A stretch of DNA of 33,616 nucleotides from positions 1 through 33,616 of the forward strand of contig JAMDDD010000023.1 in assembly GCA_023489275.1 (NCBI GenBank). Reading direction: 5' to 3'. The notes under the pieces were generated by a model, which made no database searches, was not told where the DNA came from, and saw only the letters and a program-made list of their open reading frames with translations. This DNA comes from Actinomycetota bacterium (lineage in GTDB: Bacteria; Actinomycetota; Thermoleophilia; BMS3ABIN01). Shown here in pieces: positions 25,254 through 32,027 of the stretch (the stretch's first letter is position 1; each line of letters opens with the position of its first letter). A program made the translations under genes and the position numbers.

Positions 25254-25619
25254 TTGAATCAGGATCATTTTGAAAAACTGGTGGAAGAGGCGCTGGCGGG
25301 TCTGCCGGAGCGGTTTGCTTCGCGGCTGGAAAACGTCTCCATCCTGGTTGCGGACTGGGCCACTCCCGAGCAGCTGGCCAAAGTCAACCTGAGCGATCCC
25401 CACCGTCTCCTTGGCCTTTACGAGGGCATTCCACTAACGGAAAGGCCGCGCGGCTACTACGGCGTTCTACCCGACCGCATTACCATCTTCCGGATTCCCA
25501 TCGAAGAGATGTCTTCCACCGATGAGGATATCCGCAAACAGGTGCGTGAGACCGTCATGCACGAGCTGGGACATTTTTTCGGGATGGACGAACAGCGGAT
25601 CCGGAAGACGAGAAGATAA
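25254..25619 (+). CDS. Small zincin-like metallopeptidase family protein (PF06262 type)
   Basis: A 121-residue protein of the short zincin-like family that is widespread in Actinomycetota. MHELGHFFGMDEQRI (about 102-116) holds HExxH plus a Gly and an acidic residue three to four positions on, the zinc-binding set of this fold. LLGLYEGIPLTER and LPDRITIFRIPIE are other family landmarks. It has no signal peptide, so it acts in the cytoplasm; the substrate is not known. The start is uncertain: TTG 25254 is the first start-like codon, its ribosome binding site is poor, and the frame is open further upstream without an ATG. About 115 bases of heptamer-repeat DNA separate it from trpS. Confidence 0.85.
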   Translation: MNQDHFEKLVEEALAGLPERFASRLENVSILVADWATPEQLAKVNLSDPHRLLGLYEGIPLTERPRGYYGVLPDRITIFRIPIEEMSSTDEDIRKQVRETVMHELGHFFGMDEQRIRKTRR

Positions 25620-25640
25620 CGTCAGATGTTTGAGCTTCAT

Positions 25641-25696
25641 GTTTAACCTGGCCGATTCAGGTTTTTCGTTAAACGTTTAACATTCAACGTTAAACG
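25641..25696. repeat. Degenerate heptamer array
   Basis: Eight consecutive 7-base units, the last five being TTTTTCG, TTAAACG, TTTAACA, TTCAACG, TTAAACG (25662-25696). It fills the gap between the zincin gene and the trpS promoter. Similar 7-base periodicity recurs at 27516, 27783, 31253 and 31756. Confidence 0.6.
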
Positions 25697-25700
25697 TCCT

Positions 25701-25729
25701 TTGATATTTATGACGGCTCGGGCTAGAAT
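25701..25729 (+). promoter_or_regulatory. trpS promoter giving a probable leaderless mRNA
   Basis: TTGATA (25701-25706), exactly 17 bases, then TAGAAT (25724-25729); each box matches 5/6. The -10 box ends six bases before the A of the trpS ATG (25736), so transcription should begin at or beside the start codon. No Shine-Dalgarno is present, in agreement. Confidence 0.65.
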
Positions 25730-25735
25730 CCTTTC

Positions 25736-26737
25736 ATGCCTTCGCCCAAGCTCCCTCCGCGCGAAAGAGTCTTCTCTGGAATGCGGCCCACCGGCCGCTT
25801 GCATCTCGGTCACCTTCTGGGCGCCCTCCCGAACTGGGTCAGGCTGCAGGACGAATATGACTGTGTTTACTGCGTCGCCGATCTGCATGCGCTGACTACC
25901 CGCTATGACAGCGTCGCCGGCATGAAAAGAGACGGTATCGAGATGGTCGCCGACTGGATCGCCGCCGGCATCGATCCGGAGCGGAGCATCATCTTCCGGC
26001 AGTCGGAGGTGAAGGCGCACAGCGAGCTGGCGCTGCTTCTGGGAATGCTGGTGCCGGTCTCCTGGCTGACGCGCGTGCCATCATATAAAGAGATGGTCGG
26101 CGAGCTGGGGGAGCGGGTGGCCACCTTTGGATTTCTCGGCTATCCGGTGCTTCAAACCGCCGACATTATTCTTTACAAAGCGTCGCGAGTTCCGGTGGGT
26201 GAGGATCAGCTTTCCCACCTGGAACTGGCGCGCGAGATCGTGCGCCGTTTTAACAGCATGTATGGCGATGTCTTTCCCGAGCCGAAGGCGATCCTCACGG
26301 AGACGCCGCGGCTGCTGGGGCTGGACGGCCGCAAGATGAGCAAGTCCTATGGCAATACTATCGATATCGCGGAAGATCCGGAAAGCGTCCGCAAGAAGAT
26401 TATGGCGATGTTCACCGATCCGGCGCGGCAGCGGCTCAGGGACCCGGGCCGTCCGGAGCGGTGCAATGTCTTTTCCTATCATCAGTTTTTTGAGGCGCCG
26501 GCGGCGGAGCTGGACGAGATCGACCGCGGCTGCCGCGAGGCGACGATTGGCTGCACCGCCTGTAAAGACCGGCTGGCGGCCCGTATCCTGGCGGTGCTGG
26601 ATCCCATCCGGGAAAAGCGGGAAGCGCTCCTGGCCGATTCGGGGCGCATCGAGGCGATTCTTGAGTCCGGCCGCGGGCGGGCGCTTGCCATCGCCACGGA
26701 AGTTTTCGCGGGAGCGTGCGAGGCGATCGGGCTTTAA
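25736..26737 (+). CDS. trpS: Tryptophanyl-tRNA synthetase
   Basis: A 333-residue class I synthetase that charges tRNA-Trp. GMRPTGRLHLGHLLGAL (15-31) contains the HIGH-type motif (HLGH 23-26), VLQTADIILYKA is the tryptophan-binding strand, VPVGEDQLSHLEL is the ATP/tRNA segment and GRKMSKSYGN (198-207) holds KMSKS. The length is normal. ATG 25736 has no ribosome binding site but sits at the expected transcription start of a good promoter, so translation is probably leaderless. It heads a compact unit with scpA five bases downstream. The opening MPSPKLPPRE is a slightly longer than usual lead. Confidence 0.97.
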   Translation: MPSPKLPPRERVFSGMRPTGRLHLGHLLGALPNWVRLQDEYDCVYCVADLHALTTRYDSVAGMKRDGIEMVADWIAAGIDPERSIIFRQSEVKAHSELALLLGMLVPVSWLTRVPSYKEMVGELGERVATFGFLGYPVLQTADIILYKASRVPVGEDQLSHLELAREIVRRFNSMYGDVFPEPKAILTETPRLLGLDGRKMSKSYGNTIDIAEDPESVRKKIMAMFTDPARQRLRDPGRPERCNVFSYHQFFEAPAAELDEIDRGCREATIGCTACKDRLAARILAVLDPIREKREALLADSGRIEAILESGRGRALAIATEVFAGACEAIGL

Positions 26738-26742
26738 AAGGC

Positions 26743-27501
26743 ATGAACGGCTACTGGGACATTGAGCTGCTGGATCTGGATCTGGAAGTCTTCCAGGGAC
26801 CGTTCGACCTGCTTCTCACCCTGATTCTCAAGGAAGAGATCAGCATCTTTGAGGTCTCGCTCACCGACATCGTCATCTCTTACCTGGAGCGGCTGGAGGA
26901 GGAAGAAGAACTCGACCTCGAGGCCGCCAGCGAGTTTGTCATCCTCATGAGCGCTTTGATGGAGATAAAGTCGGCGCAGTTGCTCCCGCGGCCGGAGGAG
27001 GTGGAGCTGGAAGAGCTGACCCCCGCAGAGGCCCGCGAGGAACTGGTGCTCCGCCTGGTGACTTACAAGAAGTTCAAGGAGGCGGCGGCGTGGCTGCGAT
27101 CCCGGTATCAATTAACGCGTTTCTGGCGCTACCGGAGCGCGCCGCTGCCAAAGGTAGGGCGCCCCGCGGAGGCAGAGGTGCCGCACCGGCATGACGCCGC
27201 CAGGCTTGCCGCCGCCATCGGACAGCTCCTGACAGAGCCGCCGGAGCTAAACACAGAGCATATAACAACCGTCACCGCAAACGTCTGGGAGCAGATGAAA
27301 GCAATCAGGACGATGCTGGGGCAGAGGTCAGAGGTGGTTTTTGACGAAGTCGTGGCCGGCGCGGACCGGATGACCCAGGCGGTAGCTTTTTTTGCGCTGC
27401 TGGAGATGTTCAATACCGGCGAGCTGGAAGTCGAGCAAGAACAGATATTTGGTCAAATTCTGATTTACGAGGCCGGGAAGACCAGGAAGAAGATCGCGTA
27501 G
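26743..27501 (+). CDS. scpA: Segregation and condensation protein A
   Basis: The kleisin of the SMC-ScpAB condensin, which bridges SMC heads and organises the chromosome. The 252-residue protein starts DLDLEVFQGPFDLLLTLI, the invariant ScpA opening, and has the ISIFEVSLTDI and LVILMSALMEIKS-like helices (FVILMSALMEIKSAQLLPRP). The C-terminal winged helix (VAFFALLEMFNTGELEVEQ) binds the SMC cap. A frame reading back to 26716 overlaps trpS; ATG 26743, five bases after the trpS stop, is the natural start. A 97-base gap carrying a heptamer array separates it from scpB. Confidence 0.96.
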   Translation: MNGYWDIELLDLDLEVFQGPFDLLLTLILKEEISIFEVSLTDIVISYLERLEEEEELDLEAASEFVILMSALMEIKSAQLLPRPEEVELEELTPAEAREELVLRLVTYKKFKEAAAWLRSRYQLTRFWRYRSAPLPKVGRPAEAEVPHRHDAARLAAAIGQLLTEPPELNTEHITTVTANVWEQMKAIRTMLGQRSEVVFDEVVAGADRMTQAVAFFALLEMFNTGELEVEQEQIFGQILIYEAGKTRKKIA

Positions 27502-27515
27502 GAAAGGTTACGAGT

Positions 27516-27543
27516 ACAAAGTTCAAAGTTCCAGGTTCAAGGT
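27516..27543. repeat. Degenerate heptamer array between scpA and scpB
   Basis: Four consecutive 7-base units: ACAAAGT, TCAAAGT, TCCAGGT, TCAAGGT. The stretch 27527-27540 is the exact reverse complement of 27807-27820 inside scpB (14 bases). Confidence 0.65.
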
Positions 27544-27598
27544 TATAAAGGCTGATGGATAACTTATCGGGCCGGTAAGGTGAGTGGAGGTTGGTTTG

Positions 27599-28390
27599 AT
27601 GGATGAAACAAACCAGAATAACGAAGGTTTTCAGGAATATCCGGATCAATTCGATGAAGATATCAACGCTGAAGTTGATGAGGCGCTCGTTTCAGCTGTT
27701 GTTGAAAAAACACAAACAGATTTTGTCGATGGTGAAGACACGGAAGATATCAACCAGGCTGTCAGGGAGTCAAACGATCCAGATCCGGAACTTGAAATTT
27801 TGAACTTTGAACCTGGAACTGGTTCTGACCCGGCGCGCGACATAGAGGCTATTCTCTTCATCTCGCCGGAGCCGGTGCCGCTGGAGACGCTGGCGGAAGT
27901 GACCGGGTCTGAAGGCGAGGAGCTGGCGCATGCGGTTGAGGCCGTCCGGCAAAAGTTTTCCGGCGCCGGCGCCGGCATCGTTTTCGCAGAGGTGGCCGGC
28001 GGATACACTTTCCGGACGGCGGATCAGGCACGCGGCGCCGTCGAGCGGTTTTGCGAGCGGCCGGTTGACTACTCCCTGTCGCCGGCAGCGATGGAGACCC
28101 TGGCGATAGTCGCATACCTGCAGCCGGTAACCAGGCCGGAAATTGCCCGGATCCGGGGGGTGGGCGCCGATACCGTCGTTGGCACACTGGTTGACAAGGG
28201 GCTGCTCGCTGAGGCCGGCCGCCACGAAGAGACCGGCGCCATCCGCTACCGCACGACCGCCGTTTTTGAGAAGCTGTTTGGTCTGCCGGACCTGGCATCG
28301 CTGCCGCCGATTGATGGATTCGAGGCGTCCCCGGAGGATGTCGAGGAGCTGCGGGAGAAGCTGTACCTGGCGGCAGAGAAGCGACAATAA
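27599..28390 (+). CDS. scpB: Segregation and condensation protein B with acidic N-terminal extension
   Basis: The winged-helix dimer that completes the SMC-ScpAB condensin with ScpA. Of 263 residues, the ScpB domain begins near residue 80 (RDIEAILFISPEPVPLETLA), followed by LSPAAMETLAIVAYLQPVTR and IRGVGADTVVGTLVDKGLL, the two winged-helix blocks. Residues 1-79 are an extra, strongly acidic and probably disordered segment (about 25 Asp/Glu) not present in ordinary ScpB of about 180-200 residues. Residues 62-76 are encoded by a heptamer-repeat array. ATG 27599 has GGAGG eight bases upstream, so the extension is likely translated. It follows scpA by 97 bases and precedes rluB by 121. Confidence 0.95.
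   Translation: MDETNQNNEGFQEYPDQFDEDINAEVDEALVSAVVEKTQTDFVDGEDTEDINQAVRESNDPDPELEILNFEPGTGSDPARDIEAILFISPEPVPLETLAEVTGSEGEELAHAVEAVRQKFSGAGAGIVFAEVAGGYTFRTADQARGAVERFCERPVDYSLSPAAMETLAIVAYLQPVTRPEIARIRGVGADTVVGTLVDKGLLAEAGRHEETGAIRYRTTAVFEKLFGLPDLASLPPIDGFEASPEDVEELREKLYLAAEKRQ
27783..27824. repeat. Heptamer array inside the scpB coding sequence
   Basis: Six in-register 7-base units: ATCCGGA, ACTTGAA, ATTTTGA, ACTTTGA, ACCTGGA, ACTGGTT. They belong to the same unit family as the reverse complement of the array at 27516-27543 and encode residues 62-76 of ScpB. Confidence 0.65.
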
Positions 28391-28423
28391 AGAATGGCGA
28401 TTTTTCTTTTTGGGCAGCGGGGT

Positions 28424-28459
28424 ATTTCCCGGCTCGGACTATGACGCCTCGCGGGAAAT
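28424..28459 (+). promoter_or_regulatory. Inverted repeat in the scpB-rluB gap
   Basis: ATTTCCCG (28424-28431) and CGGGAAAT (28452-28459) form an 8-bp perfect stem with a 20-base loop in the 121-base gap before rluB. It has no U-run. It could be a leader hairpin or a regulator site. Confidence 0.25.
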
Positions 28460-28511
28460 GTCCCAATGCTTTAGAAAAGCGGCCGGATGCCGGAATCTTC
28501 GCTAGCACAAA

Positions 28512-29234
28512 GTGACTGAACGGCTTCAAAAATATCTGGCCCGCGCCGGCATCGCCTCGCGGCGGGCGTGCGAAGAATATATTAGTGCGGGCAGAGTGAC
28601 GGTAAACGGCGAGACCGTGACCGAGTTGGGCGTCAAGGTCGAGCCGGAAGATGTGGTCTATTTCGACGGCCGCCCGGTGAAGCCGGAGCCGCTTGAGTAT
28701 CATTTGCTTAACAAGCCGGCCGGGGTGATTAGCTCCGTCAGCGATCCGCAGGGGCGCCGGACGGTCGCAAGCATGGCGTCCGGACGCGCCCGCCTGTTTC
28801 CGGTAGGCCGGCTTGACCAGGATACGACCGGTCTGATCATTCTGACGAATGATGGCGCTCTGGCCCATCGGCTGATGCATCCGCGCTTCCAGGTTGATAA
28901 AGTATATCTCGCCGATGTCGAGGGCGTCGTCGGCGAGCGGGAGCTGGAGCGGCTGCGCCGCGGTGTCAGGCTGGAAGACGGGATGACGGCACCCGCCGGA
29001 GCGCGTCTCGCCTCCCGGCACGGCGGCGGCAGCGTCGTGGAGGTGACCGTCCATCAGGGCCGCAAGCGGCAGGTGCGCCGCATGCTGGAGGCGGTCGGCC
29101 ACCCGGTGCTGCGGTTGCACCGCAAGAGATACGCAATGCTGACCGATGACGGATTGCCTGTGGGGGCGATCAGACCACTTACCAGGAAGGAAGTCACAGG
29201 GTTGCAGAAACTGGTTATGGCGGGAAAGCGATGA
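28512..29234 (+). CDS. rluB: Ribosomal large-subunit pseudouridine synthase (RluB/RsuA family)
   Basis: A 240-residue enzyme that isomerises a uridine in ribosomal RNA. The S4 RNA-binding domain spans about 3-60 (LQKYLARAGIASRRACEEYI). YHLLNKPAGVISS opens the synthase domain, and VGRLDQDTTGLIILTNDG carries the catalytic Asp. KVYLADVEG and GRKRQVRRMLEAVGHPV are family strands. RluB is the usual call in this gene order; RsuA or RluE/F cannot be excluded. GTG 28512 has no clear ribosome binding site. Its stop overlaps the aroH start (ATGA at 29231-29234), so the two are translationally coupled. Confidence 0.93.
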   Translation: MTERLQKYLARAGIASRRACEEYISAGRVTVNGETVTELGVKVEPEDVVYFDGRPVKPEPLEYHLLNKPAGVISSVSDPQGRRTVASMASGRARLFPVGRLDQDTTGLIILTNDGALAHRLMHPRFQVDKVYLADVEGVVGERELERLRRGVRLEDGMTAPAGARLASRHGGGSVVEVTVHQGRKRQVRRMLEAVGHPVLRLHRKRYAMLTDDGLPVGAIRPLTRKEVTGLQKLVMAGKR

Positions 29235-29611
29235 GCAAGGAGGAAGGCTGGCGGCTGGTGGCAGTGCGGGGAGCGACCACGGTCGGGCAGGACCTGCCGG
29301 AACAAATTCAGGAAGGCACCGGCGAACTGCTCCGCGAGATGATGGGCCGCAACGGCATCGAGCCGGACGATATCGTCAGCATTGTTTTTACGGCCACGCC
29401 CGACCTGGTTTCCGATTTTCCGGCGGTTGCCGCCCGCAACATGGGCCTGTCGCAGACGCCGCTGCTCTGCGCCCAGGAGATTCCGGTGGCCGGCAGCGTC
29501 GAGCGCTGCGTCCGCATTATCATGCACGTCTACTCGCCCAAAGCCAAGAGGGAGATCCGGCATGCGTACCTCCATGGCGCCCGCCAGCTTAGGACCGATC
29601 TGCCGGAATAG
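29231..29611 (+). CDS. aroH: Chorismate mutase, AroH type
   Basis: A 126-residue trimeric chorismate mutase of the Bacillus subtilis type, which turns chorismate to prephenate for Phe and Tyr synthesis. The catalytic set can be matched: Arg13 (VRGATTV), Phe63 (DFPA), Cys80 and Glu83 (LLCAQE), Arg95 (CVRIIMH) and Tyr113 (HAYLHGA). IVSIVFTATPDL is the family core. The start overlaps the rluB stop. It lies one short broken gene before a HisC-type aminotransferase, which could act in the same aromatic pathway. Confidence 0.96.
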   Translation: MSKEEGWRLVAVRGATTVGQDLPEQIQEGTGELLREMMGRNGIEPDDIVSIVFTATPDLVSDFPAVAARNMGLSQTPLLCAQEIPVAGSVERCVRIIMHVYSPKAKREIRHAYLHGARQLRTDLPE

Positions 29612-29613
29612 CA

Positions 29614-29884
29614 GTGGATGAAGGCTTAATCGGCAAGCGAATTAAGGCAACGGCCGGCAAACTGCCAGTTGTCCGCCTCGCCCGGATCGTGCTGTTTACC
29701 TTCCTGCTGGCATTTATCAGCGCTCGCATCTTCGTTTATCTGACGCTGATCCACCGCCCACCTGGCCCTGATCGCTTTTGCGCCTTCGATCCGCCGCTTC
29801 GGACCGCGCCGCTGGCTGCTCACCTTCATCCTGCTCGTATTCGTGACCACGTTTTACTATCTGATTTATTTTTCCAGGACTTGA
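29614..29884 (+). pseudogene. Small two-helix membrane protein gene with a one-base frameshift
   Basis: From GTG 29614, two bases after the aroH stop, the frame encodes a basic start and a membrane helix (about residues 22-46), then turns to a proline-rich non-membrane sequence. If one C of the CCC at 29757-29759 is removed, the frame continues HLALIAFAPSIRRFG and a second helix (RWLLTFILLVFVTTFYYLI), and stops at TGA 29882-29884. The repaired product is 89 residues with two helices and basic ends. The interrupted frame instead runs to 30027. This is either a real disruption or a base-call error in a short C-run. I do not recognise the family; the helix around FLLAFISARIFVYL is somewhat like actinobacterial integral membrane proteins of unknown function. 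Confidence 0.6.
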
Positions 29885-30018
29885 GCAGACCGCCGGCAAC
29901 AGAAGTGGCCGTCTCGCCAAAACAATTTTACCGCCGGTTGATCATCAGCTCCCCGGCGCTCCCAGCATATGCAGATCAGCTTCTGGGCGCCGTCCGGATT
30001 GGTATGCCCGTTGATTGC

Positions 30019-30041
30019 GCTCGTTGACGAGCAGCTTTTTT
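30019..30041 (+). terminator. Weak intrinsic terminator before hisC
   Basis: GCTCG (30019-30023) and CGAGC (30028-30032) form a 5-bp stem with a TTGA loop, followed by AGC and six T (30036-30041). It would end the trpS-aroH transcript about 100 bases before hisC. The stem is short. Confidence 0.4.
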
Positions 30042-30139
30042 CTATCCGGCAGCCGTTACTCGCTCAATTCGGCCGGAGCAGTTATTCAGCCTGGCGCTGT
30101 TTGGCCCCCCGGGCCGGGGACTGATAGGCTTTATTCGTT

Positions 30140-31243
30140 ATGGTCAGGTTCGTAAAACAACTTGAAGGAATCACTCCCTATGTCGCGGGGGCGCCGATCG
30201 AGCTGGTGTCCCGGCGTTACGGGCTCGACGCCGAAAAAGTCATCAAGCTGGCGTCCAACGAATCGCCGCTGCCGCCGTTCCCGGAGGTTCTGGAGGTCAT
30301 TACACGGAAATTCAACGATCTTAACCGCTACCCCGACAGCGAATGCCGTGACCTGAAGGCGGCGCTGGCCGAGCGCCACGGCGTTACGACTGATGAACTG
30401 GTTGTCGGTAACGGCTCCTGCGAGCTGCTCATCTGGCTGAGCCTGATCGTGCTGGAACCGGGGACGGAGGCCGTCTTTTCCGACCCCACCTTCCTGGTCT
30501 ACGAGGAAGCGACGTGCGCGCGGGGCGCCGCGCCGGTCAAGGTGCCACTGATGGGATTTGCCAACGATCTGAACTCGCTGGCGGCCGCTGTCACGGACAG
30601 AACCCGGATTGTTTTTCTGACAAATCCGCATAACCCCACCGGCTCGTACCTGCCATACAGCGACATCGCCGCCTTCGCGGCCGGCATTCCGGAGGATTGC
30701 CTGCTGGTGCTCGATGAGGCTTACAACGAGTACGCCGAACAGCCTGATTCCCAGGATGGCCTTAAGCTGGCGCGGGAGCGCGCCAACGTGGTGGTGTTGC
30801 GGACTTTCTCCAAGATCTACGGCCTTTGCGGCCTGCGCGTGGGTTATGGCATTAGTTCGCGTCAGGTCAAGGAAGCAATAGACAAGGTGCGCCAACCATT
30901 CAACGTCAACATGCTGGCCCAGGCGGCGGCGCTTAAAGCGCTCAGCCTGGAGGACCGCCTGCGGGAAAGGCGCGCGCAGAACCGCGCCGGTCGCCGCCAG
31001 CTCTACGATGGCCTGGCGGCCCTGGGTATCGGTTATGTTGAGACCCAGAGCAACTTCATGCTGGTGGATGTCAGTGGATTGTCAACGCCCGCCGATGACG
31101 TCCCGGAGGAGCTGATGAAGCGCGGGGTCATCGTCAGGCCGGGCCGGCCGCTCGCCTGCCCGGGTTACGTCCGCGTCAGCGTCGGGACCGGGGAAGAGAA
31201 CAGGATATTTCTTGAGAGGCTGGCTGAATTAAATAACGGTTAA
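30140..31243 (+). CDS. hisC: Histidinol-phosphate/aromatic aminotransferase (HisC family)
   Basis: A 367-residue PLP enzyme of aminotransferase class I/II. KLASNESPLPPFPEV (36-50), NPHNPTGSYLP (162-172), the PLP-ring Asp in VLDEAYNEY (190-198), and Lys225 in RTFSKIYGLCGLRVGYG are clear. HisC turns imidazole-acetol phosphate to histidinol phosphate, but many HisC homologues also aminate prephenate or phenylpyruvate. No other his genes are nearby and aroH is, so a role in Phe/Tyr synthesis (HisC2/AroJ-like) is plausible. ATG 30140 has no good ribosome binding site. The gap 29885-30139 holds only the weak terminator. Confidence 0.93.
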   Translation: MVRFVKQLEGITPYVAGAPIELVSRRYGLDAEKVIKLASNESPLPPFPEVLEVITRKFNDLNRYPDSECRDLKAALAERHGVTTDELVVGNGSCELLIWLSLIVLEPGTEAVFSDPTFLVYEEATCARGAAPVKVPLMGFANDLNSLAAAVTDRTRIVFLTNPHNPTGSYLPYSDIAAFAAGIPEDCLLVLDEAYNEYAEQPDSQDGLKLARERANVVVLRTFSKIYGLCGLRVGYGISSRQVKEAIDKVRQPFNVNMLAQAAALKALSLEDRLRERRAQNRAGRRQLYDGLAALGIGYVETQSNFMLVDVSGLSTPADDVPEELMKRGVIVRPGRPLACPGYVRVSVGTGEENRIFLERLAELNNG

Positions 31244-31252
31244 TCTTCCGCG

Positions 31253-31318
31253 TTTAACGATTCACGAAAAATCCGCAGATGCAAGCTGTCATTAAACGTG
31301 AAACGTTACAATGAAACG
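31253..31318. repeat. Degenerate heptamer array after hisC
   Basis: Units TTTAACG and ATTCACG (31253-31266), then after less clear units TTAAACG, TGAAACG, a 6-base TTACAA and TGAAACG (31292-31318). The unit is the same type as at 25641-25696. It lies between the convergent hisC and tatA genes. Confidence 0.5.
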
Positions 31319-31369
31319 CAAAGCCCTGCGTGAAACGGGCGCTGGAAAATTTGGCCGCTACCTTGCCGC

Positions 31370-31579
31370 TTACGCGGTTTTATCGCTTTTGGCTTCGGAT
31401 TCCTTTTTCTGGGAATCGTCGCTGGTCTCCGAGATGGCGTCGTTCATCGAGCCCTTGAATTCCCGGATGCCTTTTCCCAGACCCCGGCCGATTTCAGGCA
31501 ACCGCTTCGGCCCGAAGATGACCAGGGCAATCGCCAGCACGATTAAAAGTTTTTCCGGTGCGAAAATTCCGTCAAACAT
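31370..31579 (-). CDS. tatA: Sec-independent protein translocase TatA
   Basis: A 69-residue subunit that forms the variable pore of the Tat pathway for folded proteins. One membrane helix (about 10-24, LLIVLAIALVIFG), the invariant FGPKRLPEIGRGLGKGIREFK hinge and amphipathic helix (split here as FGPKRLPEIG and RGLGKGIREFK), and an acidic/basic polar tail are typical of TatA/TatE. ATG 31579 follows AAAGGAG by six bases, so the longer frame reaching to 31651 is not needed. No tatC is nearby. An extended -10 promoter lies about 80 bases upstream. Confidence 0.95.
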   Translation of the reverse strand: MFDGIFAPEKLLIVLAIALVIFGPKRLPEIGRGLGKGIREFKGSMNDAISETSDDSQKKESEAKSDKTA

Positions 31580-31660
31580 GATATCTCCTTTCGGAGCTGG
31601 GACAGTTGCCCTTTCAGCCCGCCTTGAAAACCGGAAGGTTATTCCAGTCAAATCCAGCTA

Positions 31661-31669
31661 ATTATATCA
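31661..31669 (-). promoter_or_regulatory. Extended -10 promoter of tatA
   Basis: On the minus strand TGATATAAT gives a perfect TATAAT (31666 to 31661) with the TG of an extended -10. A -35 box is weak. The leader before the tatA ATG would be about 75 bases. Confidence 0.5.
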
Positions 31670-31755
31670 GGCTACCGGCAGGAAAACAGCCCGCAACTCG
31701 CAATTTACTGTTAAGTTACCGCCAATCGGGCCGGCGCAAACCTAATCAATCGGAC

Positions 31756-31840
31756 GCTGGAAGCTGGATGCTGGATTTTGGATAAACCAAAAAAACAATT
31801 TACCAAAGTATTCGCTAAGTCAAAGTCCAAAATTTAAAAT
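31756..31840. repeat. Degenerate heptamer arrays in the tatA-DUF5667 gap
   Basis: GCTGGAA, GCTGGAT, GCTGGAT, TTTGGAT run without a break at 31756-31783. Further on, GTCAAAG, TCCAAAA, TTTAAAA and TGAAATA keep the 7-base step to about 31842. A weaker third patch lies at about 31944-31993. Apart from the tatA promoter and these, I see no gene or signal in the 448-base gap 31580-32027. Confidence 0.55.
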
Positions 31841-32027
31841 GAAATACAACTTGATCTGAAGAGCCAATGTTAATCCGCCAGGAGTTTGATCGAGCCATAC
31901 GGACGAGCGGATTCTGAGCCGGATTAAAATAGTCAACAAATTACAGAACCAGAACCCGGAAGCCAGCTAACTCGAAACTGAAGTCCAATTTCTTGCCCAT
32001 GTCCTTTTGGACCGGCGGCAGCTGGCG

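Noticed and set aside
25641-25696. Possible CRISPR array
   Set aside because: The repeat is only 7 bases with no spacers and no cas genes; it is a degenerate tandem array.
27858-29120. A 420-codon open frame on the minus strand
   Set aside because: It is antisense to scpB and rluB, both strongly recognised. Its product is rich in Arg, Pro and Ala with no domain, as expected from GC-rich antisense.
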